Shown here: positions 28,076-38,100 of the stretch, piece after piece | Layout of the letters: every line of letters begins with the position of its first letter | How positions within the stretch are numbered: the stretch's first letter is position 1 | Origin: Brooklawnia sp032229645 | Lineage (GTDB): Bacteria > Actinomycetota > Actinomycetes > Propionibacteriales > Propionibacteriaceae | Assembly: GCA_963722295.1 (NCBI GenBank) | Contig: CAVRLB010000001.1 | Coordinates: 124,001 to 188,000, forward strand | Reading direction: 5' to 3' | DNA: 64,000 bases | The notes under the pieces: generated by a model | Seen by the model: the letters and a program-made list of their open reading frames with translations, nothing else | Told to the model about the DNA's origin: nothing | Databases searched by the model: none | Made by a program: the position numbers and the translations under genes

Positions 28076-29326
28076 TCAGCCCTGCCACCACGAGTAGCTC
28101 TTGAGGAAGGGATCCGGTTCGATCGGGCTGCCCGAAGTCCACACGACGTGAAGCAGGCCGTCGGATTCGATCCGGCCGATCAGCGCGGTCTTCGAGATGT
28201 GGTGGTTGTCACCATTCACCGTGACCGTGCCCTCGGGGGCGTCGAAAGTGACACCGTCTGCCGCGGCAGTGATGTCTTCGGTGGAGAAACCGCCGGCCTT
28301 CTCAGCCATCGCCTTCCACAGATACAGCGAGGTGTAGGCGGCCTCCATTGGATCGGAGGTCACGCGGTCCTGGCCATATTTGGCTTTGAAATCCTCGACG
28401 AATTTGGCGTTTTCGGGGCTGTCCAGCGTCTGGAAGTAATTCCATGCGGCGAGCTGTCCCTCGACATTCTCGAGACCGATTCCGCCGACCTCTTCCTCAG
28501 CAATGGAAACCGAGGTCACCGGCATCGAGTCGGCGCTCAGACCGGCATTCTTGTATTCCTTGAAGAATGCGACATTGGAGTCGCCGTTCAGTGTATTGAA
28601 GACGGCCTGGGCACCCGAGCCCTTGAGCTTGTTGACGATCGTGGAGAAGTCGGTGTGGCCGAGTGGGGCGTACTCCTCGCCGACGATCTCGATCCCGTTG
28701 GCCGCGGCGTAGGCATTGATGATCTTGTTCGCGGTCCGCGGGAAGACGTAGTCGGAGCCGACCAGGAAGAGCTTGGAGATACCTTGCGACTTCAGGTAGT
28801 CCATGGCCGGAATGATCTGCTGGTTGGTGGTGGCGCCGGTGTAGAAGATATTGGGCGAGGCCTCAAGGCCTTCGTACTGCACCGGGTAGAAGAGGAGCGA
28901 GTCCTTCTCTTCAAAGACAGGGAGCATTGCCTTGCGGGAGGCCGATGTCCAGCCTCCGAAGACGGCCGCTACACAGTCCTGAGAGATCAGCTTCTCTGCC
29001 TTTTCGGCAAAGATCGTAGGTTCGGACGCACCGTCCTCCTGGATGACTTCGAGTGTCTTACCGTTCACTCCGCCGGCCGCGTTGATTTCGTCGGCGGCCA
29101 TGTGCAGCGAATCACTGACGGTCTTCTCGGAGATCGCCATGGTGCCGGACAGTGAGTTCACAAAGCCGATCTTGATGGACGAACCCGACGTGTCGACGCA
29201 GGTTCCCGACGAATCGCTGGCCCCGGCAGAACTGGCCGCGGTGTTGTCGACCTGCGCTCCACAAGCTGTAAACGCCAACGTACCCGCGGCTATGAATGCC
29301 ACGGCAGTGAGCTTTCTTGACGCCAT
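28076..29326 (-). CDS. urtA: Urea ABC transporter, substrate-binding lipoprotein
   Basis: A 416-residue binding protein with signal peptide and lipobox 'LAFTAC', so it is lipid-anchored outside the membrane. The mature N-terminus 'IKIGFVNSLSGTMAISEKTV' is characteristic of UrtA and separates it from general branched-chain amino acid binders. First gene of urtABCDE, preceded by a GGAAAC-type box. No urease or nickel gene is in the window. Confidence 0.92.
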   Translation of the reverse strand: MASRKLTAVAFIAAGTLAFTACGAQVDNTAASSAGASDSSGTCVDTSGSSIKIGFVNSLSGTMAISEKTVSDSLHMAADEINAAGGVNGKTLEVIQEDGASEPTIFAEKAEKLISQDCVAAVFGGWTSASRKAMLPVFEEKDSLLFYPVQYEGLEASPNIFYTGATTNQQIIPAMDYLKSQGISKLFLVGSDYVFPRTANKIINAYAAANGIEIVGEEYAPLGHTDFSTIVNKLKGSGAQAVFNTLNGDSNVAFFKEYKNAGLSADSMPVTSVSIAEEEVGGIGLENVEGQLAAWNYFQTLDSPENAKFVEDFKAKYGQDRVTSDPMEAAYTSLYLWKAMAEKAGGFSTEDITAAADGVTFDAPEGTVTVNGDNHHISKTALIGRIESDGLLHVVWTSGSPIEPDPFLKSYSWWQG

Positions 29327-29729
29327 CTGTGTTTCCTTTCGATGGGGGTCCTCATTCGACGGACGCAGATTACGGAAGGGCCCGCTGACCGTCGCCCAAT
29401 GGTGCGGATTGCAGCCCTTTACTCCCGTATCTCGGAGCTACTCTCGCAATGAGAGATGTCAGTGATGTAACTGTCCAGTTACCACTATTCGTCAAGGTCA
29501 TCCAGGATGGAGATTCGTTGCCCCAAGAGGCTCGACCTCAGAGGCGATCCGGCAGCCTGCTGATCCCCTGATGCCGCGGGCACTGGGCAATCTGGAATGC
29601 CTGCGGATGATGGGGATCCTCAAGCGCTAGCGCGGACACCACGCCGTTCCGGCACTGCTACGAGTCCCGGCGGACAGCGGTGTGCTGGCCACGATGGCCA
29701 TTGTCAGCGAGCCGGACTTCAACGGCTAG
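29327..29729. other. Intergenic region upstream of urtA
   Basis: About 400 bases between the urtA start and the stop of the restriction enzyme gene. The urtA promoter must lie in its left part. No convincing gene was found on either strand; the right half looks like non-coding or decayed sequence. Confidence 0.5.
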
Positions 29730-30500
29730 TCAGTTGGCCCTGAATGCCTGCTCGGGGAGGGCCTTGATATAAGCGAGTCGTGCGGTTACTGCGGCCTCGA
29801 AGTTCGCGAAGGACAGGTCGAAGAACGGCTCCTCAGTGATCCCTTCGTCTTTCTTCATGGAGGCGACTACCGCCGCATCGTACTGTTTCTCGCGCACCAG
29901 TCGTTGCAGCAGGATGCGATAGCGATCGAGGTAGCTCGTGTTCTCGAAGACGGCGTCGGTCGGAAACAGTGCAGGAGGATTGCCGAGCGGTTCCGTCGAT
30001 CGACGCGTTTCTTCGACGAGCATGATGAAACCAAGCCAGGGACGGATCGGGCCGAAGACGCCCTCTTCATAGGCCCGCCAGATGTCTGCGGCGTTCCCGA
30101 TGGCTTCTTCACTACGATTATTGAAGTTGTTCCCGAAGCTGCCCACCTGGGACTTGAATTCGAGAGCAGCCACGAGCACGCCGCGATAGAGGACTACGAG
30201 GTCCCAATCCTTGGTTCGTCGATAGTAGCCAGGCAGGCTGACCCGGCTTCCATGACGCACGTCGAGCGAGAGTTCTGGATCGCTTCGGAAGAGAACTGCG
30301 ACGGCCTCGGTTAATGGATCCAGATGCTTGCCACCGGTCACCGAGCCGCGGGTACCTGCATCGACTACTCCGTTGTCCACCTGCCGTTGAGTCTGTTGAT
30401 GGCGTACGGCCCAGAAAAGCTCAATTGGAGTATTCCATCTCAGGTCCGCCAGCGTCTCGCTGAACTCGCCGAAGTCGTCCTGCCGTGGACCGGTGGTCAT
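29730..30500 (-). CDS. Type II restriction endonuclease, XhoI/PaeR7I family
   Basis: A 256-residue endonuclease. The catalytic core 'KDWDLVVLYRGVLVAALEFK' fits a PD-(D/E)xK active site, and 'GSFGNNFNNRSEEAIGNAAD' is the strongly conserved XhoI/PaeR7I signature. Known members cut CTCGAG; the same specificity is likely but not proven. Length is close to that of characterised members. The ATG overlaps the methyltransferase stop (ATGA), so the nuclease is made only after its protective enzyme. Confidence 0.88.
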   Translation of the reverse strand: MTTGPRQDDFGEFSETLADLRWNTPIELFWAVRHQQTQRQVDNGVVDAGTRGSVTGGKHLDPLTEAVAVLFRSDPELSLDVRHGSRVSLPGYYRRTKDWDLVVLYRGVLVAALEFKSQVGSFGNNFNNRSEEAIGNAADIWRAYEEGVFGPIRPWLGFIMLVEETRRSTEPLGNPPALFPTDAVFENTSYLDRYRILLQRLVREKQYDAAVVASMKKDEGITEEPFFDLSFANFEAAVTARLAYIKALPEQAFRAN

Positions 30501-32161
30501 AGTTGTCCTTCCCGAAGGCCATAAGCCGCCTCTGCCGCCCGGGTGGCCGCATCCCGGTCATAGCGGCGGAACGCATTGCGCAGGCGAGCTGAGACCTCGG
30601 CAGAGATGCTCTCGGGCGCAGGCACACGAATCTTTCGCAAGTACTGTGCCTGGAAACGCAGTGTTCCTCCTCGCATCTTCACCCCGTACGCGTCCACGAA
30701 CGCCTCGGCGATTCGTGACAGGAGGATTCCGCCCAGCGTCTCCAGATCCCATTCGGACGAGACAATGTAGTAGAGGTTGTGGTGCGGGTAGAACCCGCCC
30801 GGTTCAAAGACGGGCGTGATTTGCGCTTTCATGTCTTGCAGGAGCAATTTGGGTCGCTGTGCTACTCCCGGATAGACCTTGTCAATCGTGCGGTACCAGG
30901 TCTTTGGGTTCTTCTTCGCGACAAAGCGCCTTCTGACGCCGGGGTCATTGGCGAGAGCCATAGCCATTCGTGGATAGCGCTCCAGGTCGACAAGTCTGCC
31001 TTCGTCATCCCAGGGGTTGATCAGCAGCTTCTTCGGAGGAGTGAGCCTGCCAGACCGGATATCGTCGGCCATCACCAGCGGAAGAAGCCGATCGGCTTCG
31101 ACATCGACGGTGCCAGGAGCTACGACAAATGCCCTGTCTGCTCCGGTTGCGACTCCGATGGAGATACGAGTATCGCCGCCTGTCTGTTCAAGTGTCGGGA
31201 AGCGTCCATTCAGGTCCTCCAAGAGCCGGATCCGGTCTGCCCCACCCGCGGGCCACAGATCAGGACCCCGGAACCAATCGTCCAATCGAGCAACGGTGAA
31301 CCCAGGGCCGCGCCCTTCGACGGCTCCCGAGGCTATGACCGACATCGCCTGATCGACCGAGTTGGCTCCAAAATCAGCGGTTGCGTGCACTAGGGTGAGG
31401 TGTTGCTGTTTACGGTTCGCCAAGACCGTGATCGCCGGGTATGCACTCACGTGTGACTCAAATGCATCGACATCGTGCATCTGCCATAGCGTTTCAACCG
31501 CGTATTGCTCCGAGATCAGCGCGCGAAGCCTTGCCCCGTACGCATTGCGCATCCAACGATCAGCACAGATGAACCCTAGCTTGCCTCCGGAGTGAAGCAT
31601 CGTCAGCCCTCGTTCGAAGAAGCCGACATAGATATCGCCTCGGCCCGTCATGGTCGGCCAGCGTCTGCGGTACTCATTTGCCAGAACGTCGTCCATGTCA
31701 TCGAATCGGATATACGGCGGGTTGCCGACTACGATGTCTGCGGTGACTTGCGGTGCCTCAACGGTCAGCAGATCGTTGCCTTCAGCGAGCAGAAAGTCGC
31801 CCTCGACGATCCATGATTGTGCGAGTTGTCGCGCATCGAGTCTTGTCGTGCCGGCACGGATCAGCATCTGCCGGATCGTGGAGCGAAGAGCGTCCACGTT
31901 GGCAGGCTGCACTTCCCACGCACGAATCGCCTTGCCGAGCAAGGCTAGTTCACGTCCGTAACGAGAAGCACTCAGAATGAGGCGCTCGACCATCGGAACC
32001 AGAAATGCTCCTGATCCCGCCGAAGGCTCTACTGCCGTCATCGCCCCGAGATCCCGCGATGGATCATAGCCAGTCAGATCGAGGAGCGTCTCCACCACCC
32101 AGCGTCGGGTGAAGACCTCGCCATAGTTCTGGCTGCTTTCGCGAGATGCGGTCGTACTCAC
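30497..32161 (-). CDS. DNA adenine methyltransferase of the XhoI/PaeR7I-like system
   Basis: A 554-residue N6-adenine methyltransferase from GTG 32161. It has an SAM-binding 'AVEPSAGSGAFLVPM' and the catalytic 'VVGNPPYIRF' motif, followed by a long target-recognition region. GTG is preferred because homology begins at 'TTASRESSQNYGEVFTRRWV'; a longer frame reaches 32266 but adds unrelated sequence. A perfect inverted repeat touches the start codon (32163-32180), suggesting autoregulation. It should protect the host from the coupled nuclease. Confidence 0.85.
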   Translation of the reverse strand: MSTTASRESSQNYGEVFTRRWVVETLLDLTGYDPSRDLGAMTAVEPSAGSGAFLVPMVERLILSASRYGRELALLGKAIRAWEVQPANVDALRSTIRQMLIRAGTTRLDARQLAQSWIVEGDFLLAEGNDLLTVEAPQVTADIVVGNPPYIRFDDMDDVLANEYRRRWPTMTGRGDIYVGFFERGLTMLHSGGKLGFICADRWMRNAYGARLRALISEQYAVETLWQMHDVDAFESHVSAYPAITVLANRKQQHLTLVHATADFGANSVDQAMSVIASGAVEGRGPGFTVARLDDWFRGPDLWPAGGADRIRLLEDLNGRFPTLEQTGGDTRISIGVATGADRAFVVAPGTVDVEADRLLPLVMADDIRSGRLTPPKKLLINPWDDEGRLVDLERYPRMAMALANDPGVRRRFVAKKNPKTWYRTIDKVYPGVAQRPKLLLQDMKAQITPVFEPGGFYPHHNLYYIVSSEWDLETLGGILLSRIAEAFVDAYGVKMRGGTLRFQAQYLRKIRVPAPESISAEVSARLRNAFRRYDRDAATRAAEAAYGLREGQL

Positions 32162-32162
32162 A

Positions 32163-32180
32163 CTCCAACCATAGTTGGAG
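32163..32180. promoter_or_regulatory. Inverted repeat at the methyltransferase start
   Basis: CTCCAAC-cata-GTTGGAG, a perfect 7-4-7 repeat immediately upstream of the GTG start. A protein bound here would block transcription or translation of both restriction-modification genes. The methyltransferase itself or a host factor could be the ligand; no C-protein gene is seen. Confidence 0.5.
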
Positions 32181-32293
32181 CAACTGACAAGTCGGCGGTC
32201 ACCCGGTCGGCACGTCGGCACTCGGAACTCCACTGTTGGTCGCGAACCGACGGTGGTGATCGCCACCCGCGAATCCGCTCGCCTCGGACTCCG

Positions 32294-33874
32294 CTACGAT
32301 CCTCGCGGACCCTTCATATACCGGGCGACTTCGTCACTCAAGGCTTCTCGGTCGAGCTTTCGTCCGCGTCCCGACGTGGGCAACTCGCCGATCGCAAGGA
32401 CCAGATCGGGCAGCGCCCCGGCATCCATCAATCCCGGCAAACGTTTCGCCACTTCGCCGATCACGGGGTGGTCAGCGCAGAGCCGGGCTGGTGGTTGATG
32501 GTCGGGGACGACGACCAGCACGATCCGGTCATCGCCGATGTCGTCGGGCACCCCGCTCAACACGGCGCCGGCGACTCCCGGCAATCCGGCGATCAGCGGT
32601 TCGTAGAGCCCGGGGTAGACGTTCTGCTGACCCCGGATGAACATATCTTTCTTGCGTCCGAGCAGCACCAACTCGTCACCGTCGATGCGGGCGAAATCGC
32701 CGGTGCGCAACTCGGTGAGCGGATGGTCGGGCAACTCGGCAAGGTAGCCGCGGGCCAGGCCTGGCCCGCTCAGCACGAGTTCGCCATCGTCGATACGAGC
32801 ATTCACGCTGGGCATCAGCCGGCCCACCGGGTCGCCGTTTCGTGCCCCGGATAACGCCTGCAACTTGGCCACGCCGTCCGCGACCGCGACCGGCAGGATC
32901 TCGGTCATTCCATAGATGGCCCGGATCGACGTGTCCGGGAAGCATGAGTGCAGCCGCTCCAGCAGAGGACGCAGCACCGGGGCGCCGCCCATCGCGATGG
33001 TCTCCAGGTGTTCGGGGCGCAGTGCGGGGGAGTCCTCGATCGCGCGCAGGATCGCGTCCATGGCCGCCGGTACCGCGAACAGCACGTTTGTGTGCGGAAG
33101 CAACCTCGAGTACTGCCTCGGGCGCGCACCAGGGTTGGCGCCGGCGGGCGGGATCGTCCAGTGTGCGCCCGCGATCAGTGCGGGTACCCCGACCATCAGC
33201 TGATCGGTGAGCACCTGCTGGCCGGCACGGATGCCGACACCATCGGCGAAATCGGTCAACCCCGCGCCCAGCGAGCCACGCGAGTGGACGACGCCCTTGG
33301 GAGCATCGGTGGTGCCACTGGTGAAGACCACCAGCGCTTCGTCGTCCAGGTCGGGCTGCTGGTCGGTTATACCCGGCCGGATGGGATAGCCGAAGAGCCT
33401 CGACAAGGGCAGGCCGCCACGGGGTACGCCGGGCAGCCACGGGCCGGCATAGAGGTGCCGGGCATTCGGGACAAGTCGTCTATAGGGTGCGAGTTCGAGT
33501 CCGCGTCTGCGGGCGATCGGACGCAGCGGTCTCCTGGAAGCCAGGTAGAGCAGGGATTCTGCGGCGACCCAACCGGGAGCGGCGAGCCTGGTCCGGGATG
33601 TGAACAATGCCTCACCCGCACCCGGATCCGCGAAAACCACGACACCGCCACCGAGCACGATGCCCAGCGCGAGCCGGACCGCGTCCGGTCCCGGGCGCAC
33701 CGAGAAGAGCACCCGGTCGCCGTGCTGCATACCCTCGGCTCGCAGCCCGGACGCCGTCGCTCGGATGCCCTGCGCCAATTCGCGGTAGCTGATCGTCGTG
33801 CGCGCCGACGTCAGCGCCGGTCGATCGGGATGAGCATCGGCGGCAGCGAGTACCGCGGTCACCAGATCTGTCAT
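32294..33874 (-). CDS. AMP-forming acyl/aryl ligase (ANL superfamily)
   Basis: A 526-residue adenylating enzyme from ATG 33874, overlapping the glycosyltransferase stop by four bases. Motifs: P-loop-like 'LVVFTSGTTDAPKGVVHS', 'IYGMTEILPVA', 'GDFARIDGDELVLLGRKKDM', and the C-terminal catalytic Lys in 'PTSGRGRKLDREAL'. It activates a carboxylic acid as acyl-AMP, normally followed by transfer to CoA or a carrier protein. The neighbour suggests a lipid or envelope product. The substrate is unknown. Confidence 0.82.
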   Translation of the reverse strand: MTDLVTAVLAAADAHPDRPALTSARTTISYRELAQGIRATASGLRAEGMQHGDRVLFSVRPGPDAVRLALGIVLGGGVVVFADPGAGEALFTSRTRLAAPGWVAAESLLYLASRRPLRPIARRRGLELAPYRRLVPNARHLYAGPWLPGVPRGGLPLSRLFGYPIRPGITDQQPDLDDEALVVFTSGTTDAPKGVVHSRGSLGAGLTDFADGVGIRAGQQVLTDQLMVGVPALIAGAHWTIPPAGANPGARPRQYSRLLPHTNVLFAVPAAMDAILRAIEDSPALRPEHLETIAMGGAPVLRPLLERLHSCFPDTSIRAIYGMTEILPVAVADGVAKLQALSGARNGDPVGRLMPSVNARIDDGELVLSGPGLARGYLAELPDHPLTELRTGDFARIDGDELVLLGRKKDMFIRGQQNVYPGLYEPLIAGLPGVAGAVLSGVPDDIGDDRIVLVVVPDHQPPARLCADHPVIGEVAKRLPGLMDAGALPDLVLAIGELPTSGRGRKLDREALSDEVARYMKGPRGS

Positions 33875-34722
33875 GAGACGCCGCTTGATCGCGTCTTTCG
33901 TCTGGTGGCGACGATCGATCTGCGTGGTATTCGATCGACCAGCGCGGGATCGCGGATATCGACCTCGGGGGGACGATAGGCATGATCCTTGTACCACAGC
34001 AGCGTGTTGGTGAGTCCCCATGCCTGCGCCCGGCGGCTGGACGCGTAGACCACCACATCCGAGCGGCGCTGGTAGTCACTGGTCAGCCGACGCACGGCGT
34101 TCACCAGGGCGCGGTCCTCATGAAGGTCTTCGATCCGGCTGCGAGGAAACCCGCCGGCCTTCTCGTAGAGCTCGGCGGTGATGCCGACATTGCAGCCGGC
34201 CGCCATCATGTAGGGGCCCTGGTAGGCCGGATCACGGTTGCCGGGACGCAGGCGTCCGAATGCCTCTGCCAGGTGCACCGCACCTCGTAGCGCAGTCCGG
34301 GTGGGCCACCCCAGCCCCTCGTCGCGGCGCGGGATCAACTCGCCGCCGACCAGTCGCAGTCCGAGGCCGCCGTCGGTCACGGGAGTGAGCGCGCGCCGGA
34401 TCGACGCCGTCCAATCGAGGCGCGGCAGGCAGTCGGCGTCGGTGCGGGCCAGTAGCCGCGCGCCTTGTGCGATCGCTTCACGCATTCCGCTGTCGGCCGC
34501 AGCTCCGGTTCCCTTCTGCGGCTCGTGGACGACCCGCCAGCGGCTCAGGCCATGGCGATGGATGAACGTCTCAACGACCTGCGCCGAGCCATCGGTCGAC
34601 GCGTTGTCGACGAAAACCGCATCGAAATCGTTGTCGTCCTGACGGGCGAGTGCATCAAGGGTAGGCAGAATCCCGGAGGCCTCGTTAAAGACGGGGACGA
34701 CCACCGCCAGTCGGCGGGTCAT
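33871..34722 (-). CDS. Family 2 glycosyltransferase
   Basis: A 283-residue GT-A fold enzyme with N-terminal 'VVVPVFNEASGI', nucleotide-binding 'VFVDNASTDGS' and the DxD metal site in 'LLARTDADCLP'. No membrane helices. It is coupled to the adenylating ligase by a four-base overlap, so the two probably build one glycolipid-like or acylated sugar product. Acceptor and donor are unknown. Confidence 0.82.
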   Translation of the reverse strand: MTRRLAVVVPVFNEASGILPTLDALARQDDNDFDAVFVDNASTDGSAQVVETFIHRHGLSRWRVVHEPQKGTGAAADSGMREAIAQGARLLARTDADCLPRLDWTASIRRALTPVTDGGLGLRLVGGELIPRRDEGLGWPTRTALRGAVHLAEAFGRLRPGNRDPAYQGPYMMAAGCNVGITAELYEKAGGFPRSRIEDLHEDRALVNAVRRLTSDYQRRSDVVVYASSRRAQAWGLTNTLLWYKDHAYRPPEVDIRDPALVDRIPRRSIVATRRKTRSSGVS

Positions 34723-35119
34723 GCTCGCACCGCCAGATCGGCCTCAGCCGGATCTGCCCAAACGTCTGCGAGGTGGCGAGCGGTCTGTGGTCGATAGCCG
34801 TCGGGGCCGGCGATCCGAGTGCTGCGCATTGCCAGAGCCTAGCTTGCACAAGGTGCGAACCCCGAGGCCTCAGGGCCCAACGGGAATCCGGCGGTCGCTG
34901 CGGCCACCTCGCCCGGTTGACCAGCACGACTCCCGAGAGAGACCGACCCCCGAGATGGCGAACGTATCAGCGGGGCTATCCTGCTTGAACTACGATCACC
35001 GCCTCGGCGACAAGGATGCCAACGGGGCTCGGGATGAGTGATCGTGGCCGATGGCGCCAATGGTTGTCGCTGGACAGCAGCCGCCATGGGTGACCGCAGC
35101 ATGGGCGAGGGAATGAAGA
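34723..35119. other. Intergenic region before the PFOR operon
   Basis: About 400 bases between divergent genes. The promoters of the glycosyltransferase/ligase pair and of the PFOR-Nfn operon must both lie here. No gene or clear repeat could be supported. Confidence 0.5.
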
Positions 35120-38100
35120 ATGACTGACAGCGTGACTCAGGACGTGGCTCTCACTGAACACTCGGAAACGGCAGCGTCCCTGAAGCAGCCGGCCGATGTG
35201 CGGCCCGACCAGGCAAGATATCCTGGCACGCCCGTGGTGATCAACGGCAACGGGGCCGTGGCCGATGTCATGAAGCACGTCTGCGGCGGGGTCATCGGGT
35301 ATCCGATCACACCCTCGACGGAGATCAGCGAGATCTACGAGGCGGCGCGCGCCGAAGGTCAGCTGAACGTCTGGGGCAAGCACCCCTTCTTCTTCGAGCC
35401 GGAGGGCGAGCATTCGGCTCAATCAGGAGCTCTCGGAGCGGCGTTGACCGGCGGGGCGTTCGTGTCGAATGCCTCATCCAGCCAGGGCATCTTGTACGCG
35501 ATGGAGTCCCACTTCGTCACCGTCGGCAAGAAGGTGGGCGGTTTCGTCCTACAGATTGCTGCGCGGGTGGTCAGCAAGCATTCGCTCAATGTGATGGCAG
35601 GCCATGACGACGTCTACGCGCTGCTGCCGTCCGGCTACACGGTGTTCTTCGGCTCCAACCCGCAAGAGGCCGCCGACCTGGCCGCGATCAGCTACCGCAC
35701 CTCGGCGCTGACGCTGATCCCGGTAGCCAACGCCATGGACGGCTTCGCCACCAGTCACATGCTGTCCGAGGCGAGGCTTCCCGAACCAGCCCTGCTGAAG
35801 GAGTACCTCGGCGACCCCCAGGGCCGGATCGCCTGCCCGAGCGTGGCCCAAGAGATCATCTACGGTGCTAAGGGACGCGTCTGGCAGCTCAATCGCTGGA
35901 TCGACCGCAAGGCTGCCGAGTTCGGGCTGCGCGAGCTGGACGAAATACGTGACTGGCTGGCCGCCCGCGCGGACGCCGTCGAGGCGGACAACGACGGCCG
36001 GCAGGTCGCCGAGACGCTGCGATTCGTCCCGGACGAATTGGCGGCGCAATGGCGGCGTCAGTGGCTCGGTGCCTGGCAGAAAGGCACCCGACAGCTCATA
36101 CCGGCATTGGTCGATCCCACCAACCCCGGCCTGACCGGTCCGGTGCAGAACCAGCCGGATTTCCAGGCGGGCATCGCCGATCACCGCACGCATTTCGCTG
36201 CGGAGGTGCCCAGGCTGGCCCGCCAGGCCATGGACGAGTACTCCGAGCTGACCGGACGCCGCTATTCGCCGGTGATCAGCTATGACGTCGAGGACGCCGA
36301 CTACGTCTTCGTCGGGCTCGGCTCGGTTTGCGACGACATTCGCGCTGTGATGCCGTATTTGCGCAGCCGAGGCCTCAAGGTGGGCCTGGTAGCGGTCAAG
36401 CTGCTGCAACCCTTCCCGGAAGCCGAGGTCGTCGCGGCGTTACGCGGCAAGAAGGCCGTCACCGTGATGGAGCGCTCCGATCAGATGGTGCTCACCCAGT
36501 TCGTCGACCAGGCGATGTTCCGGGGCGCGGCGAACGCGAATCATCCGGGACGGTTCCCGGGTATCGAGCCGGTCGACCAGATCCCGGCCACGACGAGCGC
36601 GATTTTCGGTCTCGGCGGCCACGATCTCCAGCCGCGCGACCTGATCGCCGCTGCCGAGAACATGGCGGGCCAGAACGCGTCTCCGCTGGTCTACCTGGGA
36701 TCGACGTTCTTCAGTGACGACTCCTCGCACTCGTTCAGCGAGTTGGAGGCCAAGCTGGCCGCCGCCTATCCGGAAACCACCCTGATGGCGCTGCCGGTCG
36801 GCCAGAACCCCCGGCTGCTCCCTGAATCCGCGTTGCGTATCCGCTTCCATTCGGTGGGTGGCTACGGCACTATTGCCACCGGCAAGCTGATGACCGACAT
36901 CCTCGCCGGTGCGCTGGGGCTCTACTCGAAGTCTGCGCCGAAGTACGGCTCTGAGAAGTCGGGTGCCCCGACGAACTACTACATCACGCTCAGCCCGGAG
37001 CCGGTGCTGGTCACCAACGCCGAACTCGAAGATGTCGAGGTTGTGCTGTCACCCGATCACAAGGTCTTCCAGCACACCGATCCACTGAAGGGCCTAGTGG
37101 CCGGGGGCACGCTGATCCTGCAGTCGAATCTCCCTCCTGAGCAGGCCTGGCGCGCGCTGCCGGCCGGCGCCCGCGCGACCATTCGAGCCAAGCAGATCAA
37201 GTTCTTCATCATCGACGCCTTTTCGGTCGCGGCGGAACACGCGCCGACCCCTGAACTACAGACCCGCATGATGGGCATCGCATTCATCGGGGCGGTGGTC
37301 GGTGGGGTCGACCGGGTTGCGCACGGCACCTCTGTCGATGCGCTGCGTGAGAAGGTCTATCTGCAGATCTCCAAGAAGTTCGGACGCAAAGGCACTTCGA
37401 TCGTGTCGTCCAACATGGCAGTGATCGAGGACGGGTTGACCGCTGTCATGCCGGTGCCCTATGACGAGAACGCCTACCTGGCCATCGACGCTGAACCGGC
37501 GCGGGCCAGTTCGCGGGGATTGGCTCTGTCGTCGGCGATGTCGCCCAGCCCGTGCGCGGCGTCCAATCTCTTCGACGCCGACTACTACGAGCGCATCATG
37601 GGCAAACCGTTCCGCGAAGGGACGGTCGGCCGGTCACCGGTCTTCCCGGGTTCCGGGCTATTCGTGCCGAGCGGCACAGCTGCCGGCAAGGACAAAGGCA
37701 TGTTCCGCCGCACGGTGCCGATCTTCGATGCAACGCTGTGCACCGGCTGTATGGAGTGCACGCTGGCCTGTCCCGATGCTGCGATCCCGAACACCGTGCA
37801 CGAGATTCACACGCTGGTCGCCGAAGCGGTCGAGATGATCGAGGTGAACGAGCCGCAGCGGGCCGCGATGCGCGATCACATCTACGGCATCGCTTCGCGG
37901 GTGCGCGAATATTATCGCGCGGACAAGGACGCCGGCCCGCTCGCCGACCTGGTCGCGAAGGCTGCCGACGAACTGGTTCCGGCGGCCAGCGGTTCCTACC
38001 TGCGCCGCAATTTCGGGGCTGTCGTCGAGGTGTTGCGTGGTTTCCCGGTCGCCCGCACGCGTCCGTTCTTCGACGCGATCGAGAAGCAGACGCCCGGCAA

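Noticed and set aside
32948..33979. A 343-codon plus-strand frame opposite the adenylating ligase
   Set aside because: Antisense shadow of a gene with all ANL motifs.
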